64,000 nucleotides of DNA, from contig JADBKR010000006.1 of assembly GCA_014896295.1 (NCBI GenBank), positions 62,001 to 126,000 on the forward strand. Reading direction: 5' to 3'. The position numbers were made by a program, and so were the translations under genes. Below, in pieces: positions 48,001-58,195 of this stretch (position 1 is its first letter; every line of letters begins with the position of its first letter). This DNA is from Limnochordaceae bacterium. GTDB lineage: Bacteria > Bacillota > Limnochordia > Limnochordales > Geochordaceae. The notes under the pieces were generated by a model. That model made no database searches, was not told the origin of the DNA, and saw nothing but the letters and a program-made list of their open reading frames with translations.

Positions 48001-49283
48001 CGGCGGTCGTCGGGCTCGGGCTCCTTCTGATCCTGTTGCTGGCCGGCATCCCGGTGGCCGGGGTGCTGGGCTCTCTCGGGCTCTCGCTGGGGGCTCTGTT
48101 CACGTCGTTTCCGGTCTACCGGGCAGTCGGGGAGATCGCGTGGACCACCAGTACCGACTTCGTGCTGGTGGCGATCCCGCTTTTCGTGCTGCTCGGGGAG
48201 ATCTTGCTGCGGGCCGGCGTGGCGGAGCGCACCTACGACGCCCTGGCCAAGTGGCTCAACCGCCTGCCCGGCGGATTGGTGCACGCCAACATCGGCACGT
48301 CGGCCCTGTTTGCCGCCACCTCCGGCTCGAGCGTGGCCACCGCGGCGACCATCGGTACGGTGGCGCTGCCGCAGGCCCGCCGGTTCGGGTACGACGAGGG
48401 TTTCTTCGCCGGCTCCATCGCCGCCGGCGGAACGCTCGGCATCCTCATCCCGCCTTCCATCAACATGATCGTGTACGGCTCCATGACCAACACCTCCATC
48501 CCGAAGCTGTTCATCGCGGGGATCGTGCCCGGGGTGCTGCTGGCTGCCGCGATGATGACCGCGGCGGCGCTGGTCTCGGCCCGCAAGCCTGCGCTGGTCG
48601 GCCGGCCCGTACCGGCCACCTGGCCGGAGCGCTGGAAGGCGCTGGGTGGCATCGTGCCGATCCTGCTGGTCTTCTTGGTGGTCGTGGGGTCGATTTACAC
48701 GGGGTTCGCCACTCCGACGGAGGCGGCGGCTCTCGGGGTGCTCGCGGCGCTCGGGCTCGCGGCCTGGTATCGCACGCTGTCGATGGCGATGCTCCGGCAG
48801 GTCGTCGAGGCGACGATGCGCACGACCGGCATGATCATGTTCGTCCTGCTGGCCTCCTACTTCCTCAACTTCGTCTTCGCGACCGTGGGCCTCACGGATC
48901 TGCTCTCCGACTTCGTGGCGGGGATCCACCTCGGGCCGGCCGGAACGATGCTGGTGCTCGTGCTCATGTACGTCGTCCTCGGCTTCTTCATCGAGACGCT
49001 GTCGCTGATGGTCATCACCATTCCCATCGTGTTCCCGGTGGTCGTGCGCCTGGGGTTCGACCCGGTCTGGTTCGGCGTCGTGCTCATCGTCCTCATCGAA
49101 CTGGCGCTCATCACGCCACCGGTCGGGCTCAACCTGTACGTCATCCAGGGCATCCGGGGAAGAGGCTCCATTTCCGAGGTAATATCCGGCGCAGTCCCCT
49201 TCATGGTGGCCGTGGCGCTTTTCGTGGGAGTGCTCCTGCTCTTCCCGCAGCTGGCGTTGACCTTGCCCAACCGGATGGGGTGA
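47997..49283 (+). CDS. dctM: TRAP transporter large permease (DctM)
   Basis: Membrane protein of 428 residues with about 12 helices, the sodium-coupled channel. Family hallmarks are IPLFVLLGEILLRAGVAERT, SALFAATSGSSVATAATIGT, GSIAAGGTLGILIPPSINMI (ligand and sodium loop), YTGFATPTEAAALGVLAALG and LITPPVGLNLYVIQGIRG. ATG 47997 overlaps the dctQ stop. Its stop overlaps the DUF2848 gene (GTGA), which suggests that the next genes process the imported compound. Confidence 0.94.
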   Translation: MTAVVGLGLLLILLLAGIPVAGVLGSLGLSLGALFTSFPVYRAVGEIAWTTSTDFVLVAIPLFVLLGEILLRAGVAERTYDALAKWLNRLPGGLVHANIGTSALFAATSGSSVATAATIGTVALPQARRFGYDEGFFAGSIAAGGTLGILIPPSINMIVYGSMTNTSIPKLFIAGIVPGVLLAAAMMTAAALVSARKPALVGRPVPATWPERWKALGGIVPILLVFLVVVGSIYTGFATPTEAAALGVLAALGLAAWYRTLSMAMLRQVVEATMRTTGMIMFVLLASYFLNFVFATVGLTDLLSDFVAGIHLGPAGTMLVLVLMYVVLGFFIETLSLMVITIPIVFPVVVRLGFDPVWFGVVLIVLIELALITPPVGLNLYVIQGIRGRGSISEVISGAVPFMVAVALFVGVLLLFPQLALTLPNRMG

Positions 49284-49995
49284 CACAGTCCGTGCAACTC
49301 ATCGTGGAAACCGTGCGCGGCGTGCGGCGGGTGGAGTTCGTGCCCCGGCGCATGTGGAACGCCGGCTGGGCCGGCCGCGACCAGCAGGCCGTTCGCCGGC
49401 ACATCGAGGAACTCGCCCGCCTCGGGGTGCCGGCGCCCGAGACCGTTCCTGCGGTCTTCCCGGTGGCGACCCACTTGCTCCTGAACGCCGCCGAGGTACA
49501 GGTGGTGGAGCCCAACACATCGGCCGAGGTGGAGTACGTGCTGCTGGTGACCCCGGGGAGGTGTGGGTCACCGTGGGCTCCGACCACTCCGACCGGGCGC
49601 TCGAAGCCCACTCGGTGACGAAGGCCAAGAACGCCTGCCCCAACGTGGTGGCGCGCCGGGCCTGGCCCTTGGACGAGGTGGCCGCCCACTTCGACCGGGT
49701 GCAGCTCTCCTGCGACGTCACCCGGGGCGGCGAAACCGTGGCGTACCAGCGGGGCACGGCCGGCGAGCTCCTGCCGCCGTCCCACTGGCTCGAGTGGCTG
49801 GCCCGGCAGGGGGTGCCCGGCGAGGCGGGGACGCAGGCAGCCTTCTTTTCGGGCACGATCCCGGCGCTGCACGGGCTGGAGCCGGGCGACGCCTACGAGA
49901 TCCGGATGCGGGATCCGGTGCTGCAGCGGGAAATCGTCCATGCGTACCGGGTCGAGGTGGTGACGGCCGATGGGCGCTCGAACGGGCGGCGCTGA
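49280..49995 (+). CDS. DUF2848 protein, frameshifted near 49556
   Basis: About 238 residues when joined. The first frame gives VEFVPRRMWNAGWAGRDQQA, HIEELARLGVPAPETVPAVF and TSAEVEYVLLVTPG; the rest, EVWVTVGSDHSDRALEAHSV, TKAKNACPNVVARRAWPLDE and PGDAYEIRMRDPVLQREI, is in another frame. Adding a G to the GGGG at 49555-49558 joins them. DUF2848 proteins resemble fumarylacetoacetate-hydrolase folds and often sit with transporters for organic acids; the reaction is unknown. GTG 49280 overlaps the dctM stop. Confidence 0.8.
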
Positions 49996-50833
49996 CAGCG
50001 CGCCTGGCGCCGGCCCCGCCGGCGGCGCGGCCGCCCCGCGTGGCAAGCTCGACGTCGCGCTGGTGCAGGTGGGCTCCGGCCCGGACAAGGCCCACAACCT
50101 GCAGGTGGCGGCGCGCTTCATCCGGGAGGCGGCCGGGGCGGGGGCGCGACTGGTGGTGTTCCCGGAGATGTTCATGGGCGCACCGTCGGCGGAGCGTCCG
50201 CCACGGGCGTTCGCGGAGCCCCTCGACGGGCCGTTCGTCCGGGGGCTGGCCGGGGAGGCGAAGGCGGCGGGCGCCTACGTCGTCGCCGGGGTCTGGGAGA
50301 CGAGCGACGACCCCGCTCGGCCGTTCAACACCGCGGTGGTGGTAGAGCCGAGCGGGCGCGTGGTGGCAGCGTACCGCAAGCTGCACCTGTTCGACGCGCT
50401 GGGGGTGCGGGAGTCGCACGTGATGCGGCCGGGAAGCGCACGGCCGCCCGTGTGGGAGATCGACGGAGTCCCCCTGGGCGTGGCGATCTGCTACGACCTG
50501 AGGTTTCCCGAGCTCTTCCGGGAACTGGCGGCGCGGGGGGCGGAAGCCGTGGTCGTGCCGGCGGCCTGGTACTCCGGGATTTTGAAAGAGGAGCACTGGC
50601 TCACCCTGCTGCGGGCCCGGGCCATCGAAAACACCCTGTACGTGCTCGGGGCCGACCAGGCCGGAGGGCCGTTTTGCGGGCGCAGCGCCGGGTTCGACCC
50701 GTTCGGCGTCACGCTGGGCGACGCGGGCGAGGATGAGGGGCTTCTCCTGGTGCACGTGGACCGGGCCCGGGTACAGGCCGTCAGGCGCAAGCTCCCCTCA
50801 CTGCAGCACCGGCGGACCGACCTCTACGGGTGA
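49970..50833 (+). CDS. Carbon-nitrogen hydrolase (nitrilase superfamily amidase)
   Basis: Protein of 287 residues with the Glu-Lys-Cys triad of the nitrilase superfamily: Glu66 in VVFPEMFMG, Lys137 in YRKLHLFDALG, and Cys174 in GVAICYDLRFPELFRELAAR. The second conserved Glu lies in LKEEHWLTLLRARAIENTLY. It likely hydrolyses an amide such as an omega-amide or carbamoyl compound. The ATG overlaps the DUF2848 gene by 26 bases, so it belongs to the TRAP operon. Confidence 0.9.
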   Translation: MGARTGGADSAPGAGPAGGAAAPRGKLDVALVQVGSGPDKAHNLQVAARFIREAAGAGARLVVFPEMFMGAPSAERPPRAFAEPLDGPFVRGLAGEAKAAGAYVVAGVWETSDDPARPFNTAVVVEPSGRVVAAYRKLHLFDALGVRESHVMRPGSARPPVWEIDGVPLGVAICYDLRFPELFRELAARGAEAVVVPAAWYSGILKEEHWLTLLRARAIENTLYVLGADQAGGPFCGRSAGFDPFGVTLGDAGEDEGLLLVHVDRARVQAVRRKLPSLQHRRTDLYG

Positions 50834-50864
50834 GCGCCCGTCACCCTTGCACCTCGTGCGCGGG

Positions 50865-50893
50865 TTGACTTCGTCATGGACTCCGTCTACCCT
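50865..50893 (+). promoter_or_regulatory. Candidate promoter before the aminotransferase
   Basis: TTGACT at 50865-50870 and TACCCT at 50888-50893 with a 17-base spacer in the 143-base gap after the nitrilase gene. The -10 is weak, but the gap and spacing fit a new transcript. Confidence 0.4.
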
Positions 50894-50976
50894 CACCGGG
50901 GAGAGACTCGCCCGTGGCCGTGGGTGATCCGTCCTGACTTCGTCGCGCCATTGCCAGGCGTAGGGACGGTCCGGTA

Positions 50977-52524
50977 GTGGGTCGGCGAACCTCACCCGGT
51001 GGTGGGACGACGAGGGCCTGGTCTCGCCTTATGCCGTGCCATCGAACCGAGTCCCGGACCATGATACGAGGTGAGGGCGTCTACCTGTTCGACGCCGAGG
51101 GGCGCCGGTACCTCGACTTCTCGGCCCAGCACTCGGCTGCCATCCTTGGCCACGCCCACCCCGAGATGGTCGAACACCTGTCGGCCCAGCTCCGCCGCCT
51201 CGTCGGGGTGAGCCCGGCCTTCCTCACTCGAGAGCGGGCGCTGCTCGCCGAGCGCCTGGCGGCGACCATGAGCGATCCGGCGCCCGCGGGAGGCACGCCC
51301 CCTCCTACGAGGTCGCCTTCGGCGTGACCGGCTCCGACGCCGTCGAGCTGGCCCTGAAGCTCGCCAAGCTCGCCCGGGGCGGCGGAGCCATCGTGGGCCT
51401 GTGGCGCGCCTTCCACGGGGCGACGGCCGCCGCCCTCGCCGCGAGCGGCAAGCCCGAGGCGGAGTTGCTCGATCCGGCTCTCCGAGAGCTCTTGCCGGGC
51501 GGCTTCCTGCACGCAAGCCCGCCGTATTGCTACCGCTGCGACTTCGGGGCGACCTACCCCGAGTGCGCCTGGCGGTGCCTCGGTGACCTCGAGGAGCGCC
51601 TGGCGCAGGCGGGGCAACTGCCGCTCCCGGCGCCGCTGCCGCACCCGGAGTGGCCGGCATGCCCGGGCCGACCGGGGAGGCCGCCTGCCGCCGTCATCGC
51701 CGAACCCATCCTCACCGGCGGCGGCGTCATCGTGCCCCCTCCCGGGTACCTGCGGGCGCTGCGGGCCCTCTGCGACCGCACGGGCGCCCTGCTTATCCTC
51801 GACGAGGTCGTGACCGGCATGGGACGCACGGGTACGCCGTGGGCGTGGCAGCAGGATGGCGTCGCTCCCGACATCCTGGTGGCGGGCAAAGGGCTGACGG
51901 CAGGGTACGTGCCCGGTTCGGCGGTGCTCGTGCGTGAGGAACTCGCCGACCGCATCGAGGCTGCCGGGGCTGCGTTGCACCCGCACACCCACGCCGGGTA
52001 TCCTTTGATGCTGGCCGCGGCGCTCAAGACTCTCGATATAGTCGAGCGAGACCGCCTTGCCCTCCGGGCTGCGGCGCTGGGAGAGCACTTCGGGCGTCTC
52101 TTGAGGGAACTTCAAGCCCGGCACCCCTGCATCGGCGACGTCCGCGGTCGCGGCCTCCTATGGGGCATCGAACTCATCCGGCCGGCGCCGGACGGCGCGC
52201 CCGCCAGCAATGCCGCAGGCGCCGGCTCGCGTACTGGTCGACGGCATGGGCGTGGCCGGTTGCCGCATCATCGACGCGTCCCGGAGCCGGCGTACGAGCT
52301 GGCCGCGCGTCTTCGACGCGCTGCTCGACCGGGGGCTCATCGTGGAGGTAGAAAACCACCCGCTCTCGGGGAGCGCGGTGCTCATCCTGCACCCGCCCCT
52401 CGTCGTGGAGAAACGGCATCTGGACGACGCGACGGCCATCCTGGACGAGGTGCTCGGAAGCCCGATGGGGGCACGGCGTATCCCCACCGTGAACTGCGGC
52501 GCCGGCGCAGAGAGCCTCTGCTAA
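50977..52524 (+). CDS. Class III PLP-dependent aminotransferase, two frameshifts
   Basis: One gene spread over three frames. The first part reads IRGEGVYLFDAEGRRYLDFS and ILGHAHPEMVEHLSAQL; adding a G at 51292 leads into YEVAFGVTGSDAVELALKLA, PAAVIAEPILTGGGVIVPPP, LLILDEVVTGMGRTG (PLP-pairing Asp) and DILVAGKGLTAGYVPGSAVL with the Schiff-base lysine. A second shift near 52304-52311 leads to FDALLDRGLIVEVENHPLSG and LHPPLVVEKRHLDDA. A Gly/Arg-rich stretch before the second shift is poorly conserved. It probably acts on an omega-amino or amino-acid intermediate of the TRAP-imported compound. The start is uncertain. Confidence 0.82.
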
Positions 52525-52721
52525 GGCTCTCTCCAGCCGCCCGCGCTGAGGAGCGGGCCCGGTACGCCGTGGAAATCCCTGCGTGAGTACGCCTGGGGAT
52601 GCAACAGCACGAGAATCAATGCCTGTCACCGCCCACTGTTGCACCGAGGCAAGAAGAGAAGTCAGAAGTCCGCTGACCGAGCAGAAGGGTTTGCAACCAT
52701 TTCCAACCAGGCGCAGGATAT

Positions 52722-53958
52722 GTGCGGAAACAAAACGAACTAATTCCCCTGGAGACCGAGGGTCGCATGCCAAGGGACGGGGGCGAGTGGGTGCGAGTCA
52801 TCGGCCAGCCGCCGCTACTTCGCAAGATCAACCAGAGGGCGGTTCTCGAGCTTCTGCGCAAGCAAGGCCCCATGTCGCGGGCTGAACTCACTCGGGCCCT
52901 GCGCCTGAGCAAGTCGACGGTGTCGCAAGTGGTGATGTCCCTTCTGGAGCGCGGGCTGGTGCGAGAGGAGGGGCGCCATCCTGCGTCCCCTGGTGCCGGC
53001 GGACCCCGACGCCGCTCCGTACGGCTTGAGGTGGTCCCCGAGGCCGGATTCGTCGTGGGCATCGATTTGGGTGGGACGCTTCTACGAGCGGCAGTAGCTG
53101 ACCTTGGCGGCGAGATCCGTGCGCGCCACACCGAGCCGACCGAGCATCGAGGGCTCCCCGAGCTACTCGCTCAGCTTGAGGGGGCGGTGCGGCAGGTGAT
53201 GAGCGCGGCGCACGTTCCAGCAGATCGGCTTCTCTCCGTTGCCGTGGGGGTGCCCGGCGCCGTATCTGCCGTGAACCGTTGCGTACAACTCTGCCCGAAC
53301 CTGCCTGCCTTGCAGGACGTGGAGCCTGGGCCGCCTGCTGGGCGACCGCCTCCGGGTCGATGTGCTCGTCGAGAACGACGTAAACCTCGCAGCTGTGGGC
53401 GAGAAGTGGAAAGGATGTGCACGGGGCGTCGACAGCTTTGCCTATCTGGCGATCGGAACCGGCCTCGGCATGGGCATCGTCCTGGAAAACCGCCTCTATC
53501 GCGGCACCCGCGGGATCGCTGGTGAGATCGCGTATCTTCCGTATCTCACGTCCTCCGGCCCGAAGCCGCTCGAATCGGTCATCGCGGGCGGAAGTATCCG
53601 TCGCAGGTTTGGAGTTGAGGCGAGGGATCTCTTCCAGGCGGCCCGCGCGGGCGACGCGAAGGCCATCGAAGTGGTGCATGAGATCGGCACGGCTCTTGGC
53701 TGGGCGGTTGCGGCCGTGACCGTCCTGTTGGACGTGGGGCTCATCGTGCTCGGCGGGGGCATCGGGCAGAACACTGACTTGCTCCTCCCCCGTATCAGCG
53801 CCCAGGCCGCCGCGCTCGTACCGGTTCGACCGGAGATCCGGGCATCGGCGCTCGCAGGCGAAGCATCGATGTACGGCGCCATAGCCGTGGCTCTCCGAAC
53901 CGGCCGCGATAGCGTGGAGGAGATGGGAAGCTACGTCGCGCTCACCGGCTGCGATTGA
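52722..53958 (+). CDS. ROK-family transcriptional repressor, frameshifted near 53320
   Basis: XylR/NagC-like regulator of about 412 residues. An N-terminal winged helix (LLRKINQRAVLELLRKQGPM, then SRAELTRALRLSKSTVSQVV) precedes a ROK domain beginning VVGIDLGGTLLRAAVADLGG. The natural continuation SLGRLLGDRLRVDVLVENDV, YLAIGTGLGMGIVLENRLYR and GLIVLGGGIGQNTDLLLP is in the next frame; removing one base at 53319-53322 (GACGTGG to GACTGG) joins them. The zinc cysteines of sugar kinases are absent, as in some repressors. It probably senses the sugar imported by the downstream transporter. Confidence 0.88.
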
Positions 53959-53969
53959 GGGGGTCTCGG

Positions 53970-54989
53970 ATGAAACCCGTAAACATGCCCGAAGCCGATA
54001 CCCAAGGTCGTCGGAATCCGAGCGCTGAGGAGCGCTGGGGCGTGCGGGTCCTTGACTTCCACGCGCACTTCCCCCACCCCGACGACGCCGCGCTGGATGG
54101 GTGGGAAACGGCTTACCGCCGGCGCTTCGGGGACCGCAAGCTTGCCATTCTGCGAGAGCGCAACCTGAATGCGCAGCGTGAGTGGTGGCGGCGCTGGTCG
54201 TTTCCGTTCCCAGAGGCACCCTCGGCGCCGCTCGAAACCCAGGTCGCCCGCTGGGCGGGCGAGGTGGACCGGTACGGTCTGGACGGGGTCGTGTTCGTCA
54301 CGGGAGGGGGTAACGACGCCCTGGCCGCGGTGGTGCGCCGCCACCCTCGCTTTTTCGGCTTTGCTCACCACGACCCCTTCGCGCCTGACGCCGCCGCCGA
54401 GCTCCGGCGAGCGATCGGGGAGCTTGGCCTGCGGGGTTACAAAATCCTCGCTCCGGCCCTGTCGGGGCCCATCGACGACCCTGCGCTCTATCCCGTCTGG
54501 GAGGCCGCAGAGGAACTCGGGATACCGGTGCTGGTTCACTTCGGTGTGTTGAATGGGGGCGGGGGGGTCGGCAATCACGTCAACATCGACCCGCTGCGTC
54601 TCCACGATGTAGCCAAGGCCTTTCCTACCATCCCGTTCGTGGTGCCACACTTCGGATGCGGCTATCCTACCCAGTTGCTACATCTGTGCTGGACTTGCGA
54701 AAACGTATACGTCGACACCTCGGGCAACAACGAGTGGATGCGATGGATGATCCCGGAGTTGACCTTGGAGGAATTGTTCCGCCGCTTCCGGGAAACCGTG
54801 GGACCCCATCGGATCGTCTTCGGTACAGACTCCTCACACTTCCCGCGTGGGTTTGTCGTGAAGTACCTGGAGGAGCAGCTTCGTGCGTGTCGGAACGTGG
54901 GGTTCGGAGAAGCGGAACTGGGTGCCGTGTTCAGTGGGAACGCTCGGCGTCTATTGCGCATCGAAGGAGGTGCTGCTCAAGCAGGCTGA
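53970..54989 (+). CDS. Amidohydrolase family 2 (TIM-barrel hydrolase/decarboxylase)
   Basis: Protein of 339 residues of the COG2159 amidohydrolase-2 type. Metal ligands appear in VLDFHAHFPHP (HxH), in VLVHFGVLNG and IPFVVPHFGCGYP (His), and in IVFGTDSSHFPRG (Asp). Members act as lactonases or decarboxylases on sugar acids and aromatic acids. ATG 53970 has GAGGGGG nine bases upstream. It lies between the ROK repressor and the binding protein, so it is probably part of the sugar-uptake operon. Confidence 0.88.
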   Translation: MKPVNMPEADTQGRRNPSAEERWGVRVLDFHAHFPHPDDAALDGWETAYRRRFGDRKLAILRERNLNAQREWWRRWSFPFPEAPSAPLETQVARWAGEVDRYGLDGVVFVTGGGNDALAAVVRRHPRFFGFAHHDPFAPDAAAELRRAIGELGLRGYKILAPALSGPIDDPALYPVWEAAEELGIPVLVHFGVLNGGGGVGNHVNIDPLRLHDVAKAFPTIPFVVPHFGCGYPTQLLHLCWTCENVYVDTSGNNEWMRWMIPELTLEELFRRFRETVGPHRIVFGTDSSHFPRGFVVKYLEEQLRACRNVGFGEAELGAVFSGNARRLLRIEGGAAQAG

Positions 54990-55055
54990 TTGAAGCGGGT
55001 GTGTCGCGGGCAACTCAGGTCATTTCGGGCTTGAACCGAAGGGAGGACACCATCC

Positions 55056-56318
55056 ATGCATCGGTCGTGCATACGGCAACTGGCTCTTGGTGCGCTGATG
55101 CTCGGGTTGGTATGGGCTCTCGTCTCGCTACCGGTATTTGCCGCGAACGTAACCATCGTCCACTGGCAGCACTTCCACGAAGGACGGTCCAAGGCACTCG
55201 AGGAACTCATCAAGGTGTTCGAGCAGGAAAACCCCGGCATCACGGTGAAGGCAGACTTCCCGCCTTATGAACAATACACGGACAAGCTGCTTGCCGCGCT
55301 TGCCACCGGTAGCGGGCCTGACGTCTTCCAGGTCCCCATGGAGATGGCGGAGCAGCTCCTCTATAGCCGGTTCTTGACGGCGGTACCCAAGAGCGTGCTG
55401 ACCACGGACCAGATCGAGGCGCAGTACTTGGATTGGACGGTGGCCCGGTTCAAGCGTAATGGCCTTTATTGGGGTCTGCCGACAGATGTGCAGCACTTGG
55501 TCATGTACATCAACGACGACCTCGCCCGGGCCTCCGGCCTTGATCCGACCAAGCCTCCGAAAACGTGGCAGGAGCTCCTCGAGCAGGCGCGCAAGGCAAC
55601 CAAACGGGACGCCCAAGGCAACATCCTTCAGGCAGGTCTGGATACCCGGTACCGGTGGGCGGTCTACACGTCGCTGTTGTACTCGTACATGGACGGGCCG
55701 GTCGTGAGTGCGGAGGACCGCAAGGCCAACTACGACTCACCGCAGGGGCTCGCCGCGTGGCGGATGGCTGAACAACTCGCGCGAGGGCCGCAAGCCGTTG
55801 ATTCTCCTCGTTTCATGACCGGCCAGCGCAAGTTCGAGCAGTCCAAGGCCGTGTTCTACATCAACCATCCGGTAGCCCGCAGCGTCATCGCTACGATGGC
55901 ACCTAACCTGAAGTATACCGTGGCGCCCGTCCCTACCGTGGAGGGTAAGCCAGTCACCGCTCCTGGCCACCACTGGGCCTATGTAGTGAGTAGCACCACC
56001 AAGAACGCGGAGGCCGCGTGGAAGTGGGTTCACTTCCTGGCCAGTGAGAAAGCCATCCGCAAGTGGATGGAGGTAGCGGGTGACCTGCCGTCGCTCAAGT
56101 CGATGGCGAGTGACCCGAGCCTCTTCAAGACGCCGAACGAACGGGTGATTATGGCCTCCATCCCACTCGTGCGCCCGGTCGAGAGCATCGGATTTGCCAC
56201 CGACCAGATCCGCAACGACCTGTGGGATGCAATCGCCCTGACGGACACCCCGGTCGATCAGCTGGTGAAGCAGTACATCGGCCGGGAGAACGCGCTGATC
56301 AAACAGATCCTGCGGTAA
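55056..56318 (+). CDS. Sugar ABC transporter substrate-binding protein (SBP family 1)
   Basis: Binding protein of 420 residues. A signal peptide (LALGALMLGLVWALVSLPVF, then AANVTIVHWQHF) is followed by the family-1 pattern LEELIKVFEQENPGITVKAD, KLLAALATGSGPDVFQVPME, GLYWGLPTDVQHLVMYINDD and TAPGHHWAYVVSSTTKNAEA. No lipobox is obvious. ATG 55056 follows GGGAGGA by nine bases. It is expressed with the two permeases downstream. Confidence 0.93.
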   Translation: MHRSCIRQLALGALMLGLVWALVSLPVFAANVTIVHWQHFHEGRSKALEELIKVFEQENPGITVKADFPPYEQYTDKLLAALATGSGPDVFQVPMEMAEQLLYSRFLTAVPKSVLTTDQIEAQYLDWTVARFKRNGLYWGLPTDVQHLVMYINDDLARASGLDPTKPPKTWQELLEQARKATKRDAQGNILQAGLDTRYRWAVYTSLLYSYMDGPVVSAEDRKANYDSPQGLAAWRMAEQLARGPQAVDSPRFMTGQRKFEQSKAVFYINHPVARSVIATMAPNLKYTVAPVPTVEGKPVTAPGHHWAYVVSSTTKNAEAAWKWVHFLASEKAIRKWMEVAGDLPSLKSMASDPSLFKTPNERVIMASIPLVRPVESIGFATDQIRNDLWDAIALTDTPVDQLVKQYIGRENALIKQILR

Positions 56319-56358
56319 GGCCGGGTCGCGTTCGCACCAAGTAACCATAACGAAAGGC

Positions 56359-56402
56359 GGGAGAGCTGCCGGGGACCTCGAAGGAGGCTCGGCAGCCCTC
56401 CC
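56359..56402 (+). promoter_or_regulatory. Intercistronic hairpin between binding protein and permease genes
   Basis: GGGAG-A-GCTGCCG at 56359-56371 pairs with CGGCAGC-C-CTCCC at 56390-56402 (12 pairs with one mismatch), loop 18 bases. No T-run follows. Such stems after a binding-protein gene commonly stabilise its mRNA or lower downstream expression. Confidence 0.55.
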
Positions 56403-56419
56403 ACGGGAGCGAGGCCAGC

Positions 56420-57344
56420 ATGCGGATGGTGCCTGGGGTCCACCTGACATACCGGACGTGGAGAGGCATCTGGGCGTTTCTGTTCTTGTTGCCCTCCCTG
56501 ATCCTTTTCGGCCTGATCGTCGTCTATCCCCTCGGCTGGGCGGCGTGGATCTCGCTCAACGATTGGGGGTTTCTGCGGCTACCTGCGTTCATCGGCATGG
56601 GCAACTACGCGCGGCTCCTCGCCGATCCGCTCTTCTGGAAGTCGTTGAAGGTGACGCTGTTGTGGACCGTGGTGGTCGTACCGGCGATCCTGGTCTTCTC
56701 GCTGCCGTTGGCTCTGATTCTCAACGCGGGATGGGTGAAGCTCAAAGGGCTGTTTCGAGGCATCTACTTTGCGCCCGTGGTGACCAACATCGTGGCCGCC
56801 GCATTTGTGTGGCGGTGGATGTTCGAGCCTGGGACCGGCGTCGTTAACTGGATTCTCGGTAGCCTGGGGCTCGGGAAGCCCGGATGGCTTGCCGACCCGG
56901 CGTGGGCCTTGTGGGCGGTCATGGTGGTCGGCGTGTGGAAACAGATCGGGCAGGCTCATGGTCCTCTTCTTGGCTGGACTTCAGACCATCCCTGAGCACT
57001 ACGTGGAAGCGGCGCGCATGGATGGCGCGGGGCGTTGGCAGGTTTTTCGGCACATCACCCTGCCTTTGCTCAATCCGACGGTGCTGTTTGTGGTGGTCAT
57101 CCTGGTCATCAACGCCTTGCGTGTCTTTACCATCCCGTACGTCATGAGCTCTGGCGGGTTGCAGATGCGAACCCCGGGCGGGCCGCTCGACAGCACCCGC
57201 GTCTTCGTGTTGCACATTTACGACATTGGCTTCAAGCAGTTCGAGCTCGGGTATGCCTCCGCGAACGCATTCGTGTTGATGGCTCTCATCATTGTCGTGA
57301 CGCTCGTCCAGATTCGTCTGATCCAAAGGCCGTTCGAATACTGA
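56420..57344 (+). CDS. Sugar ABC transporter permease (MalF type), frameshifted near 56953
   Basis: Inner-membrane subunit of about 307 residues. The first frame holds FLFLLPSLILFGLIVVYPLG, FIGMGNYARLLADPLFWKSL and FRGIYFAPVVTNIVAAAFVW; the continuation LMVLFLAGLQTIPEHYVEAA, RMDGAGRWQVFRHITLPLLN is the EAA loop in the next frame. Removing one G from CAGGCTC at 56951-56957 joins them as KQIGQLMVLFLAG. The ATG follows GGGAGCGAGG. It pairs with the next permease. Confidence 0.9.
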
Positions 57345-57365
57345 CAGGACGGGGGAACCGAGGGG

Positions 57366-58190
57366 ATGAGTCGACATCGGGCGGTGCGCCTCTTGCTGTA
57401 CGCCCTGCTGGTGGGTGGAGCCATACCCATGGTCCTCCCCCTGGTGTGGATGCTCTCCAGCGCGGTGAAGCCACTGTCAGAGGTGATGAAGGTTCCACCC
57501 TCGCTGATCCCGGAGCAGCCCACGCTCGACAACTTCGCCGTCGTGTTCACCCAGCTTCCGTTCGGCCGGTACCTGGCCAACAGCGTCATCGTGGCCGTGA
57601 TCGTCGTCGTAGGCGTCGTCTTCGTGAGCGCCATGGCCGGCTATGCCCTGGCCAAGTTCCCGTTCCGGGGACGGGAGGTCCTCTTCATGGCCATGCTGGC
57701 CAGCCTCATGGTACCGTTTCAGGTACGGATGATTCCGTTGTACCTGATGTCCATGAAACTCCATCTAACGGACACCCTGGCGGGCGTGGCGTTCCCCTGG
57801 CTGTTCGATGCTTTCGGCATCTTCTTGATGCGACAGTTTTTCCATACCATTCCCACCGACATCATCGAGGCTGCCCGCATCGACGGGACCAGCGAGCCGA
57901 GGATTTTCTTCGAGATCGTGCTGCCGCTTACCAGACCAGCGCTCGCTGCCCTCGGCATCTTCACGCTGGTGGCCAACTGGGAAGAGTTTTTGTGGCCTCT
58001 CATCGTCACCAACTCGGACGTGAGCCGCACCCTTCCGGTGGGCCTGCAGAGCTTCAGCGACCAGTACATCGCCAACATCCACTGGCAGATGGCGGGAGCC
58101 ACCATCGCTGTGGCGCCTCTGCTGATCGCGTTCCTGATTTTCCAAAAGCAGTTCATTCAGGGCATCGCCATGACAGGGCTGAAGGATTGA
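57366..58190 (+). CDS. Sugar ABC transporter permease (MalG type)
   Basis: Second channel subunit of 274 residues with six helices. The segments FVSAMAGYALAKFPFRGREV, MLASLMVPFQVRMIPLYLMS and the EAA loop IIEAARIDGTSEPRIFFEIV are typical, ending TLPVGLQSFSDQ and FIQGIAMTGLKD. GAGGGG lies upstream of the ATG. No ATPase gene occurs in the cluster, so a shared MsmX-type ATPase encoded elsewhere is likely. Confidence 0.93.
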   Translation: MSRHRAVRLLLYALLVGGAIPMVLPLVWMLSSAVKPLSEVMKVPPSLIPEQPTLDNFAVVFTQLPFGRYLANSVIVAVIVVVGVVFVSAMAGYALAKFPFRGREVLFMAMLASLMVPFQVRMIPLYLMSMKLHLTDTLAGVAFPWLFDAFGIFLMRQFFHTIPTDIIEAARIDGTSEPRIFFEIVLPLTRPALAALGIFTLVANWEEFLWPLIVTNSDVSRTLPVGLQSFSDQYIANIHWQMAGATIAVAPLLIAFLIFQKQFIQGIAMTGLKD

Positions 58191-58195
58191 GCAAC

